Shown here: positions 1-9,988 of the stretch, piece after piece
How the letters are laid out: every line of letters begins with the position of its first letter
Position numbering within the stretch: position 1 is the first letter of the stretch
NCBI GenBank assembly: GCA_902538155.1
Contig: CACBDX010000009.1
Span: 1-39,955, forward strand
Direction of reading: 5' to 3'
Length of the DNA stretch: 39,955 nt
Source: an uncultured Alphaproteobacteria bacterium
GTDB lineage: Bacteria > Pseudomonadota > Alphaproteobacteria > HIMB59 > GCA-002718135
Program-made: the position numbers and the translations under genes
Notes under the pieces: generated by a model
Seen by the model: only the letters and a program-made list of their open reading frames with translations
Told to the model about the DNA's origin: nothing
Database searches by the model: none

Positions 1-618
1 AAAACTGTTTTACCAATAATTATTAATGAAAATCAAAATATTTTAATGATTAGAAGTTTCGTTAATGAGCTCAAAGGTAAGTTAGAAACTTTTAGAACTC
101 TCAATAATAATGAAATAAGAAAACTTAATGATATTGCTAAAAAGTACAATATTAAGTATCAAAACAAACACAAATTAGATTTAGTTGACGAAATACTTTC
201 AAACGTTGATGTAATACCTAATTCAATAGTATTAGCCCAAGCAGCAATTGAAAGCGGATGGGGTAAGTCTAGATTTGCAAAAGAATACAATGCACTTTTT
301 GGGGAATACACTTATGATGACTCGGAAGGTGTTATCCCACTTGAAAGAGAAAATGGTGATACTCATCTAATCAAAGCATTCAGCTCATTTAGTAACAGTG
401 TTGAATCATATTTTAATAATATTAACTCTCATTATGCCTATGAAGATTTTCGCGATATCCGAAATATAATGAGAAAACGAAATAATTTTTCTAATGTTTA
501 CTTACTTGTTAATAAATTAAGTACTTATGCAGAAGATGAAAATTATATTAATACAATAAGACAAGTTATTAAAACTAATAACTTTGATATCTTTGATCAA
601 AAAACTATTTCTTATTAA
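1..618 (+). CDS. Bax-like/FlgJ-type glucosaminidase-domain protein, 5'-truncated by the window edge
   Basis: Frame 1 is open from base 1 (KTVLPIIINENQNIL-MIRSF...), so the ATG at 46 is probably internal. Glucosaminidase motif 'VLAQAAIESGWGKSRFAKEYNALFGEYTY' resembles the E. coli Bax family. Confidence 0.8.
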   Translation, partial: KTVLPIIINENQNILMIRSFVNELKGKLETFRTLNNNEIRKLNDIAKKYNIKYQNKHKLDLVDEILSNVDVIPNSIVLAQAAIESGWGKSRFAKEYNALFGEYTYDDSEGVIPLERENGDTHLIKAFSSFSNSVESYFNNINSHYAYEDFRDIRNIMRKRNNFSNVYLLVNKLSTYAEDENYINTIRQVIKTNNFDIFDQKTISY

Positions 619-1647
619 TTAAAAATAAAATTGGTGACCAAACCATCTCCAATTTCCTTCATCATCTTTAACAGTGCAGTTCATTCTAGATCTTCCAGGT
701 GATAATTCTCGTGAAAGTCTTATTTCAATTCTTTCATTAAATTTATAAATTTCTCTATCTACCTGACCTTTGCTATCAAAGATAAAACAATCTAGTGATT
801 GAGCTTTCTTTTCATCAAGAAGGGAGAAACCTATGAATGGTGGATTTTGTTTAATAGTTGGATCTTGAGGTATAAAGTCATAAACCCCTAATCCTTTAGA
901 AGAAGCAGCAAATTTTACTCTATCTATTTCACCATACCTTTCATTTAATGAAAATCTTGGTAAATAATACATGTTAGAAGTTTCATTAATTATTCCGGAA
1001 TGCTGTCCAAAAGCAACCTTAAATTTAAATTCTTTTACTAATTCAATTATTTCATCTGTTGTCTCACCATAAGGAAATGCAAATAAAGTTGGTATCTCCC
1101 CAAGCTCTTTTAAGAAAATTTTATTAGATGTTTCAATTTCATTTCTTACTTCTTCAATACTTATATCTGGCATGTGAGCATGTGTATGAGAGTGTGCACC
1201 AATTACTACGCCTTCTTCTTTAAGTTTTCTTATTTGATCCCAGTTAATATATTTTTTATTATTTGAAATTGTCCCCGTTGTTACAAATAAGGTAACAGGA
1301 ATATTATTTTCTTTAAATAAAGGCCACCCAACTTCTAAAAAAGATTTATCTGCATCATCTACACTTATGCCAATAGTATTTGTCGGAAGATCACCATCGT
1401 TGATAATTGTATCAATAATAAAATCTAATGATTTAATTGTGTATTTTTCTTTAGTTAACTCTTCAATATGACTATTAAGTTGGTCAATAGTTACACTTGT
1501 TGAGGGATATTTAGAAACTCCAAATTTATGATACATAAATACAGTTGCTGAGTTTTTGACTTCATTAGCAAAAGCACTACTTACTAATAAAAAAATTAAA
1601 GTAATACTTTTTAAAAGTAGCAATAGAATGTAGGTATGTAATTTCAT
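619..1647 (-). CDS. Secreted polysaccharide deacetylase family (NodB-type) protein
   Basis: Signal-peptide-like N-terminus (LLLLLKSITLIFLLVSSAFA); 'TVFMYHKFG', 'ISVDDADKSF', 'IGAHSHTHAHM' and 'FAFPYGE' are polysaccharide deacetylase motifs; C-terminal extension 'RMNCTVKDDEGNWRWFGHQF'. Confidence 0.82.
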   Translation of the reverse strand: MKLHTYILLLLLKSITLIFLLVSSAFANEVKNSATVFMYHKFGVSKYPSTSVTIDQLNSHIEELTKEKYTIKSLDFIIDTIINDGDLPTNTIGISVDDADKSFLEVGWPLFKENNIPVTLFVTTGTISNNKKYINWDQIRKLKEEGVVIGAHSHTHAHMPDISIEEVRNEIETSNKIFLKELGEIPTLFAFPYGETTDEIIELVKEFKFKVAFGQHSGIINETSNMYYLPRFSLNERYGEIDRVKFAASSKGLGVYDFIPQDPTIKQNPPFIGFSLLDEKKAQSLDCFIFDSKGQVDREIYKFNERIEIRLSRELSPGRSRMNCTVKDDEGNWRWFGHQFYF

Positions 1648-2259
1648 ATGTTATTATTTCTTGATATTATATCATCAATACCAGAGTTTTGTGTAATTGA
1701 TGACAACAAAATAATATTACAACAGAAAATTACTCAATCTGAAACAGATAAGCTGAGTGATAACATCATACAATCCTATATAGATATAGACAAAAAATTA
1801 AATTTAACAAAAAATCTTAAAAAAATTTCTACAACAATTGGTCCTGGTTCTTATACAAGTTTAAGGGTTGGTTCAGCATTTATATCTGGTCTTATGATTT
1901 CTCGTAATATTCCTTATTACCCACTAACTATTGAGGATATCTTAAACTTGAACTCAATAAAACATTCCAAAAAAAAATTGGGAGTTTTTATAACCTCTTC
2001 TAATAATCAGAAATTTTTCTGTTATAAAACTAAGGATAAGAAAATGGAATACTATAAAATTGAAAATAATAAATATTCAATTCCAAAAAATATCGATTTG
2101 ATTCTTTTTAATAAAAGTAAAATTAATGAAAACAATGAAGTAGAACAAATACAGTTTTCTTTTTTTGAAGAATTTTATAATAATTACAATAATTTTAACT
2201 TTAAAAAAAATATTATTATTGAACCAATATATATATCAAATAATCAATTACTAAATTGA
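1648..2259 (+). CDS. tsaB: tRNA threonylcarbamoyladenosine biosynthesis protein TsaB
   Basis: 'ISTTIGPGSYTSLRVGSAFISGLM' is the TsaB signature; directly upstream of rimI as in many proteobacteria. Confidence 0.85.
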   Translation: MLLFLDIISSIPEFCVIDDNKIILQQKITQSETDKLSDNIIQSYIDIDKKLNLTKNLKKISTTIGPGSYTSLRVGSAFISGLMISRNIPYYPLTIEDILNLNSIKHSKKKLGVFITSSNNQKFFCYKTKDKKMEYYKIENNKYSIPKNIDLILFNKSKINENNEVEQIQFSFFEEFYNNYNNFNFKKNIIIEPIYISNNQLLN

Positions 2260-2735
2260 ATAGAATTAGCTTAATAAATAAAGAACACCTAATATCACTA
2301 ATCAATTTTATAAATGAAAATAGTGATGAATTTAATTATTTTAAAAACATAGGATGGAATATAAAAAATATTGAAAGTCAATTTAGCAAAGATAATAATT
2401 ACTCTCTTGGTTATTTTCAGGATAATAATCTTGTAGGAGTCTTAATTGGTGATACAATTAAAAATGATAAAGAATATGATTTAGAATTGCATATTTTATT
2501 TATATCAAAAGATGAAAGAAGAAAAAAAATTGCAACAAAATTATTAAATTATATTGAAACAAATAATCTTAATTTTTCAAAGATTTTCATTGAAGTTGCT
2601 AAAGATAATGTAGAAGCAATAAATTTTTATCAAAAAAACAACTTTGTCTTTTTAAATTTTAGACATAACTATTATAGGTATAATGACAAAAATATTCATG
2701 CTAAATGCTTCATAAAAAATATTAATAATGAGTGA
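2256..2735 (+). CDS. rimI: GNAT N-acetyltransferase, RimI-like
   Basis: 'LHILFISKDERRKKIATKLLNYI' and 'IFIEVAKDNVEAINFYQKNNF' GNAT motifs; 4-nt overlap with tsaB. Confidence 0.8.
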   Translation: MNRISLINKEHLISLINFINENSDEFNYFKNIGWNIKNIESQFSKDNNYSLGYFQDNNLVGVLIGDTIKNDKEYDLELHILFISKDERRKKIATKLLNYIETNNLNFSKIFIEVAKDNVEAINFYQKNNFVFLNFRHNYYRYNDKNIHAKCFIKNINNE

Positions 2736-4029
2736 TAAATATATTTATATAAAATCTTATGGCTGTCAGATGAATGTATATGACAGTAATCGTATTAAAG
2801 ATTTATTTTCGAATAAAGGATATAAAATAACAAAAGATATTTCTAAAGCAGATTTAACTGTTTTGAATACTTGTCATATTAGAGAAAAGGCAGTTGAAAA
2901 AGTTTATTCTGATATTGGCAGAGTAAAAAAGATTAAAGATAAAAAACAGAACATGAAATTAGTAGTTGCCGGTTGTGTAGCACAAGCTGAGGGACTCGAG
3001 ATAAAAAAAAGATCTCCTTCAGTTGACTATGTTGTTGGACCTCAATCATATCACAAATTACCTGATATGATAGATAAAGTGGATGAAATAGAAAATAGTG
3101 AGTTTTTACAAAATGAAAAATTTAAAAACTTAATTTTCAATTCTTCTAATTTATCTTCTGAATTTTTATCGATTCAAGAAGGGTGTGATAAGTTTTGTTC
3201 TTTTTGTGTAGTGCCATATACAAGAGGACCTGAATTTTCTAGACCAGTTGATGATATAGTAGAAGAAACAAAAAAATATGTATCAAATGGAATAAAAGAG
3301 ATAATTTTACTAGGTCAAAATGTTAATGCTTATCACGGTATTGCCTCTGATGGAAAATCAAAAGATCTAGCTTATTTAATTAATAAAATCAGTGAAATTG
3401 AAGAAATTAAGAGGATTAGATATATGACATCTCATCCTATCGATATGAAAGATTCTCTTATAAACGCCCATGCTGATAATTCAAAGCTTATGCCTTTTCT
3501 TCATCTTCCTATTCAATCTGGCTCAGATAAAATTTTAAAAAAAATGAATAGAAAACACACAGTTGATGATTATTTAAAAATAGTTGAAAAAATAAGAAGT
3601 GTTCGCCCAGATATTGCTCTTTCTTCAGACTTTATTGTTGGTTTCCCGGAAGAAACGGATAAAGATTTTGAAGATACAATGAAATTTATTGAAAAAGTAA
3701 ATTTTGTTATTGCTTATTCATTTATTTATAGTCCAAGACCAGGAACACCTGCTCAAAACAAAGATAATATTAGTTTGTTAGATAAAAAAGCACGGTTAAG
3801 CGCTTTGCAATCTTTACTTACACAACAACAAATAAATTTTAATAAATCATTTGTTAATAAAGGGATGGAAGTATTATTTGAAAAGGTAGGCAGGCATAAA
3901 GATCAATTTATAGGTCGCACAATCTACAATCAAAGTACATTTATTAACTCTAAAAAAGATCTCTTAAATCAAATTATGAATGTAAAAATTACAGACTCAA
4001 CTAACTTTGCACTTGAATGTCAGATATAG
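2728..4029 (+). CDS. miaB: tRNA-2-methylthio-N6-dimethylallyladenosine synthase MiaB
   Basis: 'YIKSYGCQMNVYDSNRI', radical SAM 'GCDKFCSFCVVPYTRGPEFSRP', 'HLPIQSGSDKILKKMNRKHT'. Confidence 0.96.
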   Translation: MSDKYIYIKSYGCQMNVYDSNRIKDLFSNKGYKITKDISKADLTVLNTCHIREKAVEKVYSDIGRVKKIKDKKQNMKLVVAGCVAQAEGLEIKKRSPSVDYVVGPQSYHKLPDMIDKVDEIENSEFLQNEKFKNLIFNSSNLSSEFLSIQEGCDKFCSFCVVPYTRGPEFSRPVDDIVEETKKYVSNGIKEIILLGQNVNAYHGIASDGKSKDLAYLINKISEIEEIKRIRYMTSHPIDMKDSLINAHADNSKLMPFLHLPIQSGSDKILKKMNRKHTVDDYLKIVEKIRSVRPDIALSSDFIVGFPEETDKDFEDTMKFIEKVNFVIAYSFIYSPRPGTPAQNKDNISLLDKKARLSALQSLLTQQQINFNKSFVNKGMEVLFEKVGRHKDQFIGRTIYNQSTFINSKKDLLNQIMNVKITDSTNFALECQI

Positions 4030-4976
4030 TAAATACAAACGAAAATTTAGAATTAGAATTAGAAGATAATACAATTTTAAGTAACTTATTTGGTATCAAT
4101 GATAGAAACTTATCTCTTATAGAACAAATTAATCAAGTTAAAATCCAATACCGTGGAAACAAAATTAAAATATCAGGTAATAAAAAATCAATTTTTGAAA
4201 CTAAGAAAACTATTCTTAATTTATTTAAAGAAGCACAAAATGGTGCTGAAATAGATGAGGATAGAATTAGAGATAATAAAAGTTTAATATCTATGAATAT
4301 TAAGTCAGACAAAAAGATGGATTTATTTATTCAAACTAAAAAAAGAAAAATTATACCAAGAACTGAAATACAAAATAAATATCTTCAATTACTAAATACC
4401 AAAAATATTACATTTGCTATTGGTCCTGCTGGTACAGGAAAGACTTATCTTGCTGTTGCTAAAGCAGTTTCAGCCCTTCAAGATGGCAAAGTAAATAAAA
4501 TTATTTTATCAAGACCAGCTGTTGAAGCTGGAGAAAAATTAGGTTTTCTCCCAGGAGATTTAAAAGAAAAAGTAGATCCTTTTTTGAGACCAATTTACGA
4601 TGCTTTATATTCAATGTTACCTTATGAACAGGTAGAAAAAAAATTACTTAACAACACAATAGAAATAGCACCTATTGCTTTTATGAGAGGAAGAACCCTT
4701 GAAGATTGTTTTATAATTTTAGATGAAGCTCAAAATACAACAAAAACACAAATGAAAATGTTTTTAACAAGATTAGGTAGAAATAGTCAAATGGTAGTTG
4801 TAGGAGATATTACCCAAATTGATCTTGTAAGCGAAAAAGATTCAGGCCTGAAAGATGCATTAAAAAAATTAAACAAAGTTGATGATATAGGTTTTATTGA
4901 ATTATCAGAAAAGGATGTTGTTCGACATGATTTAGTTAAAAAAATTATTAATGCATATGAAAAACATAAAAGTTGA
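4017..4976 (+). CDS. phoH: PhoH-family ATPase
   Basis: Walker A 'AIGPAGTGKTYLAVAKAV', 'SRPAVEAGEKLGFLPGDLKEKVDPFLRPIYDAL', 'IILDEAQNTTKTQMKMFLTRLG'. Confidence 0.94.
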   Translation: MSDIVNTNENLELELEDNTILSNLFGINDRNLSLIEQINQVKIQYRGNKIKISGNKKSIFETKKTILNLFKEAQNGAEIDEDRIRDNKSLISMNIKSDKKMDLFIQTKKRKIIPRTEIQNKYLQLLNTKNITFAIGPAGTGKTYLAVAKAVSALQDGKVNKIILSRPAVEAGEKLGFLPGDLKEKVDPFLRPIYDALYSMLPYEQVEKKLLNNTIEIAPIAFMRGRTLEDCFIILDEAQNTTKTQMKMFLTRLGRNSQMVVVGDITQIDLVSEKDSGLKDALKKLNKVDDIGFIELSEKDVVRHDLVKKIINAYEKHKS

Positions 4977-5430
4977 TTTTTTTTCTCAATCAAAAAAATG
5001 GCCAAGGCGAATACCTAAAATTAAGACTATTACACAAAAGACAATAAATAAGATGAGCTCTTATTTTAAAAGAGATTATAGATTTGAACTAAATATTATT
5101 TTAACAGATAAATCAAAAATGATAAAACTTAATAAAATCTATAAAAATAGTCAATCAGACACAGATGTTCTCACTTTTATTTCTAAGATTTCATATAAAA
5201 ATGTTGGAAAAATTTTATATTGTGATATTTTTTTCTCAATTGATACTATTGAAAAATTTATACGTAGGAACAAAATTAGCATATATGATCATTTTAACCA
5301 TCTATTAATCCATAGCTTATTGCATATTAACGGATATGATCATAAAAAAAATTTAGATTTTAAAAAAATGAAAAAAGAGGAGATAAAAATTTTAGGATTA
5401 TTTGGCATTAATAATCCTTATACAACTTAA
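4951..5430 (+). CDS. ybeY: Endoribonuclease / rRNA maturation factor YbeY
   Basis: Zn site 'HLLIHSLLHINGYDH'; between phoH and corC. 26-nt overlap with phoH. Confidence 0.92.
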   Translation: MHMKNIKVDFFSQSKKWPRRIPKIKTITQKTINKMSSYFKRDYRFELNIILTDKSKMIKLNKIYKNSQSDTDVLTFISKISYKNVGKILYCDIFFSIDTIEKFIRRNKISIYDHFNHLLIHSLLHINGYDHKKNLDFKKMKKEEIKILGLFGINNPYTT

Positions 5431-6278
5431 TGAATACAAATAACGCTGATAAATCATCGAGCTGGAAAAATTGGATAATTAAAAAATTATTATCTAATGA
5501 CTCAACAAAAGAAGATATCTTAAATTTTATTGCTAATGACGAAAATAATAAAGATATCGAAAATCTAAATGATAATAATGAAAAAAATCTAATTAAAAAC
5601 ATCGTAAATTTAAATGAAAAAAGTGTTGAAGATTTAATGATACCTAGAAGTGAAATAGTAGCCTTAGACCATGATAAATCTTACAACGAAATTTTAGAAG
5701 TTATTAAGGAAGAGGGACATTCTAGAATTCCAGTATTCAAAAAAAATATTGATAATGTAATTGGTTTTTTTCATATAAAAGATTTTATTAAATCATCACA
5801 GAATACATTTCAGATGAGCGAAATAATTAGAGATGTATTATATGTTGCTCCAAAATCTCCGATTTTAGATTTACTAAAAACCATGAGATCATCTAGAATT
5901 CATATAGGGCTAGTTGTTGATGGAGTTGGAGGTGTTGATGGATTAGTAACAATAGAAGACTTAGTTGAAGAAATTGTTGGTGAGATTGAAGATGAACATG
6001 ACGCTGAAGACGATGAAGAATTAGTATATAAAAAATCAGATAATTCAATAACTGTAGACGCTAGTTATAGAGTGGAAGACTTGGAAGAATTTTTTTCAAT
6101 TAATATTCCAAGAAATGAAGATGATGAAACCTCTTCTGTAGGCGGTCTTGTATATGAAAAAATAAATAGGATACCAAAAAACAATGAGGTAATTGATTTT
6201 AACGATGAACTTAGGATCAAGATAATTAAATCAAACAATAGAAAAATTGAAATTGTTGAAGTAAATAAAAATAATTGA
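5430..6278 (+). CDS. corC: HlyC/CorC-family CBS-domain protein
   Basis: 'VEDLMIPRSEIVALD', 'HSRIPVFKKNIDNVIGFFHIKDF', 'LVVDGVGGVDGLVTIEDLVEEIVGEIEDEHD'. Confidence 0.9.
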   Translation: MNTNNADKSSSWKNWIIKKLLSNDSTKEDILNFIANDENNKDIENLNDNNEKNLIKNIVNLNEKSVEDLMIPRSEIVALDHDKSYNEILEVIKEEGHSRIPVFKKNIDNVIGFFHIKDFIKSSQNTFQMSEIIRDVLYVAPKSPILDLLKTMRSSRIHIGLVVDGVGGVDGLVTIEDLVEEIVGEIEDEHDAEDDEELVYKKSDNSITVDASYRVEDLEEFFSINIPRNEDDETSSVGGLVYEKINRIPKNNEVIDFNDELRIKIIKSNNRKIEIVEVNKNN

Positions 6279-7726
6279 GTATTTTAATTTATTTTATCTT
6301 AGGACTTTTAACCTCACTTTTATTTCCTCCATATTTTTTTTTACCACTAGGTTTTATTGTTTTTCCATCTCTTTGTTTCTTATTAGATTTAAATAAAGAT
6401 AATTATAGTAAGAAAAATATTTTTAATAATTTCTCAATATTTGGCTTTGGTTTTTTTATTAGTTATTTATTTTGGATGAAGAATCCTTTTTTTGTTTTTG
6501 AAGAAACTAAAAATTTTTTTCTAGTATTTTTATTACTGATAATACTCTTATCTGTAATTTTAGGTTTAATCTTTACTATAGTTTTTATAATAGGAAAAAA
6601 AATTCCTATGATCTTTCTTATACCATTAATGTTCACATCTAGTGAATATATAATATCAATATTTTTTTATGGATTTCCTTGGTTTACATTTTCATTATTA
6701 CTTTCTAGTAATGAATATTTACTATTTTCACTAAAATTATTTGGAACATTATTTTCAAGTTATTTAATTATTCAGATTTTTTGCATACCTTTTATTTTTT
6801 TAACTAAAGAAAACTTTAAACAAGAATTGAAATATCTGTCATTATTTATTGCTTTGCCAATCATTGCTTTAATGATTACAAATTTTAACAAAGAAAAAAA
6901 TAATTATAAAATTAAAACAATTAATTTGGAAATTTTCCAATTAAATTTTAAAAATAATGACAAATTTTTAACTTCTGAGAAAAAAATTCAAAGAATAATA
7001 AAACATATAGAAGAAAGTAATGCAGATTTGCTTATATTTGGAGAAAATAATTTTCCTTATCTTATAGATGGTCTTGAAGTAAATATCATAAAAGATTCTT
7101 TAAAAGAAAATCAAACATTAATTATTGGAGCTACAAGATATGAAAATAATAAATATTATAACAGTTTAGTAAATATCAGTTTAGTAAATGTAACTTACTT
7201 TGATAAAAAAATTCTCGTTCCCTTTGGAGAGTTTCTACCTTTAAGAAATTCACTGACCTTTTTAGAGAGTATCGTTGGTCAAAATGATTATTCAAAAGGT
7301 AAAATTGAAAGAATAATTAATCTACCTGATAATATAAGTTTTATTCCTGTGATTTGTTATGAAATTGTCTTTTATTGGAAGCTTTTAAATAAATTAAATA
7401 ACAATAGTAATTTTATTGTAAATATTACGAATGATTTTTGGTTTGGTAATTATTTAGGTCCTTATCAACATTTCTATCTCACAAAAATTAGAGCTGCAGA
7501 GTTTAATAAGCCAATTATTCGTGTTTCAAATAATGGAATATCTGCAGTGATAGATAATAATGGTACTGTGCTAAATAAAACCGAATTTAATAAAACTGAA
7601 AGTTTTAAACACAAATTAATATTTAAAGAAATTAATAATTTTGTATATTTTCATTTAATATTTAAAATTTATATCTTTATTATTTTTATACTTACTACTT
7701 TCTATTACTTAAGAAAAAATGATTAG
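6275..7726 (+). CDS. lnt: Apolipoprotein N-acyltransferase
   Basis: Multi-TM N-terminus; C-N hydrolase motifs 'IFGENNFP', 'VPFGEFLP', 'VICYEIVF', 'NDFWFG'; TTG start. Confidence 0.9.
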   Translation: MSILIYFILGLLTSLLFPPYFFLPLGFIVFPSLCFLLDLNKDNYSKKNIFNNFSIFGFGFFISYLFWMKNPFFVFEETKNFFLVFLLLIILLSVILGLIFTIVFIIGKKIPMIFLIPLMFTSSEYIISIFFYGFPWFTFSLLLSSNEYLLFSLKLFGTLFSSYLIIQIFCIPFIFLTKENFKQELKYLSLFIALPIIALMITNFNKEKNNYKIKTINLEIFQLNFKNNDKFLTSEKKIQRIIKHIEESNADLLIFGENNFPYLIDGLEVNIIKDSLKENQTLIIGATRYENNKYYNSLVNISLVNVTYFDKKILVPFGEFLPLRNSLTFLESIVGQNDYSKGKIERIINLPDNISFIPVICYEIVFYWKLLNKLNNNSNFIVNITNDFWFGNYLGPYQHFYLTKIRAAEFNKPIIRVSNNGISAVIDNNGTVLNKTEFNKTESFKHKLIFKEINNFVYFHLIFKIYIFIIFILTTFYYLRKND

Positions 7727-8375
7727 TAATAATTATAGTAATCGCTTGTTTGGGAGAACAAGAGGAAGAAGCAAGAAAAAAATTGATTTAAAAAAATATT
7801 ATCAAACAGTTGACAAATACAAGTTTCAAAATTGTGATAAAAAAATAAATTATATTTTAGATGTTGGCACTGGATATGGTGAAACTAGTATATTTCTTGC
7901 AAATCAATTTTTGGACAAAGTTATTATATCTTGTGAAAAATACATTGATGGAAATTTAATTCTACTTAAAAACATTGAAAAGAATGAAATAAACAATATT
8001 CTATTACATAATGGAAATGTATATGATGTTCTAGAATGTGCACATAGAGAATGTTTTGGCCTTGTATGGATATTTTTTCCTGATCCGTGGCCAAAAAATC
8101 GACACGCAAAGCGTAGATTGATAACTAGTGATTTTTTAATAAAACTTCATAACACTTTAAAAGAGAATAGTGAGATACATATAGCTACAGATTCAACGAT
8201 ATATGTAAGATTTATTTTAAACTCAATTTATAGTTGTAGGGATTATTTTGTCTGGATGAACCAATCTGAAATGAATCTGCATATAAAGGATTATTTCGAT
8301 ATTGAGACAAAATATTATAAAAAAGCAATTAATTCTCAAAGAAAACCATCTTTATTCATTTTGAGAAAATTATAG
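7719..8375 (+). CDS. trmB: tRNA (guanine-N7-)-methyltransferase TrmB
   Basis: 'ILDVGTGYGETSIFLA', 'WIFFPDPWPKNRHAKRRL', N-terminal 'RLFGRTRGR'. Confidence 0.93.
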   Translation: MISNNYSNRLFGRTRGRSKKKIDLKKYYQTVDKYKFQNCDKKINYILDVGTGYGETSIFLANQFLDKVIISCEKYIDGNLILLKNIEKNEINNILLHNGNVYDVLECAHRECFGLVWIFFPDPWPKNRHAKRRLITSDFLIKLHNTLKENSEIHIATDSTIYVRFILNSIYSCRDYFVWMNQSEMNLHIKDYFDIETKYYKKAINSQRKPSLFILRKL

Positions 8376-8415
8376 GCTTGAAATTCTGCCAAATATTAAT
8401 ATACGCAATATTATT

Positions 8416-8441
8416 AAGGTGGGTTATCCCACCTTTTTTTT
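8416..8441 (+). terminator. Intrinsic-terminator hairpin directly upstream of nusA; possible attenuator
   Basis: AAGGTGGG-TTAT-CCCACCTT perfect 8-bp stem with tetraloop, followed by an 8-T run ending 6 nt before the annotated nusA ATG. Confidence 0.85.
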
Positions 8442-8447
8442 ATAACT

Positions 8448-9986
8448 ATGGCTAAAAAAAAATATAACGTAATTAGGGAAGAAATGCTTCAGGTTGCTAC
8501 CAATGTAGCACAAGAAAAAAATATTGATCAAGATTCAGTTTTTTCTGCAATGGAACAAGCATTAGAAAAAGCTGCAAGAGTAAAATATGGCCAAGAGATT
8601 GATATAAGAATATCTATTGATAGAAGCACAGGGGATATTAAACTTAATTCTTATTTGGAAGTTGTGGCAAATATCGAGGAAGAGTTTCAATCCAGGCAAA
8701 TTCTTTTAGAAGATGCAAAAAAAATCAATCCAGATATCGGTTTAGGAGAGTTCATTATTAAAGAACTGCCACCTATTGAATTAGGAAGAGTTGCAGCACA
8801 AAATGCAAAAGGAGTAATAATTCAAAAAGTAAGAGAAGCTGATAAATCTAATCAATATGAAGAATATAAAGATAAGGTTGGTGAAATAGCAGTTGGTATA
8901 GTTAAAAGAACTGAATTTGGAAATTTAATAATAGATTTAGGTAAGAGTGAAGCTATAATTAAACGGGAAGAGCTCATTCCAAGAGAAACATTTAAAAATG
9001 GAGATAGAGTTAGAGCTTATATTTACGAAGTAAAGAACGATGTAAAAGGCTACCAAGTATTCTTATCAAGAACACATCCTCAATTTTTATCAAAATTATT
9101 TTTTCAAGAAGTACCAGAAATATACGAAGGAGTTATTACTGTTAAAAGTGTAGCAAGAGATCCTGGTTCAAGAGCTAAGATTAGCGTTTTTACAGAAGAC
9201 TCTACCATAGATCCAGTCGGCGCTTGTGTTGGCATGAGAGGTTCAAGAGTACAAGCTGTTGTAAATGAATTACAAGGAGAGAAAATAGACATTGTTACAT
9301 GGTCTGATAATCAAGCTACTTTTTTAGCCAATGCTCTTGCTCCAGCTGAAGTTAGTAAGATTTTTTTGTATGAAGAAAAAAATAAAGTTGAAGTTGTAAT
9401 ACCTGATGATCAATTAAGTTTAGCAATTGGAAGAAAAGGTCAAAATGTAAAATTAGCTTCTAACTTAACTAGTTTAGAAATAGATATTTTAACTGAGGAT
9501 GAAGAATCTGAAAGAAGACAACAAGAATTTAAAGAAAAAAGTATTTTATTAGCCGAGGCACTCGATGTTGAAGACGTTATTGCTCAACTTCTTGTTACTG
9601 ATGGTTATACAACTGTTGAGTCTATTGCTGCAGAAACTTTAGAAAATTTAGAAAAAATAGAAGGTTTTGATACTACTTTAGCTCAAGAAATAATTGATAG
9701 ATCTACAAACTTTGTGAAGGAAAAAGCAGAGTCGGATCAAAAACTTATAGATGAAAATATTAAAGATGAAAAATTAAAAAATTTGAATGGTATGAATAAC
9801 AGTATTTTAGCAAAATTAGCAAAATCAAATATTCTCAATGTTAATGATTTTGCGGATTTAGCTACATTCGAACTTATAGACAAAGAAGAAGGTATATTAA
9901 GAGAATTAGATCTTGATGAAGAAATAGCTAACAATATGATAATGGAAGCAAGAAGTTTCTGGTCTGAAGAACAAAATAAGGATTAA
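8448..9986 (+). CDS. nusA: Transcription termination/antitermination factor NusA
   Basis: S1 and KH domains 'DPVGACVGMRGSRVQAVVNELQGEKIDIV', 'LAIGRKGQNVKLASNLT'. An alternative in-frame ATG at 8484 has a strong SD-like AGGGAAG. Confidence 0.96.
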   Translation: MAKKKYNVIREEMLQVATNVAQEKNIDQDSVFSAMEQALEKAARVKYGQEIDIRISIDRSTGDIKLNSYLEVVANIEEEFQSRQILLEDAKKINPDIGLGEFIIKELPPIELGRVAAQNAKGVIIQKVREADKSNQYEEYKDKVGEIAVGIVKRTEFGNLIIDLGKSEAIIKREELIPRETFKNGDRVRAYIYEVKNDVKGYQVFLSRTHPQFLSKLFFQEVPEIYEGVITVKSVARDPGSRAKISVFTEDSTIDPVGACVGMRGSRVQAVVNELQGEKIDIVTWSDNQATFLANALAPAEVSKIFLYEEKNKVEVVIPDDQLSLAIGRKGQNVKLASNLTSLEIDILTEDEESERRQQEFKEKSILLAEALDVEDVIAQLLVTDGYTTVESIAAETLENLEKIEGFDTTLAQEIIDRSTNFVKEKAESDQKLIDENIKDEKLKNLNGMNNSILAKLAKSNILNVNDFADLATFELIDKEEGILRELDLDEEIANNMIMEARSFWSEEQNKD

Positions 9987-9988
9987 AA

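Noticed and set aside
1648-2259. TsaB as a degenerate pseudogene because it is short and lacks the usual DTS motif
   Set aside because: The frame is intact, the GPGSYTSLR signature is kept, and TsaB is naturally a non-catalytic paralog that varies in length.
4787-5602. 72-aa and 64-aa minus-strand ORFs over phoH/ybeY/corC
   Set aside because: Antisense to conserved genes, hydrophobic low-complexity translations, no supporting motif.
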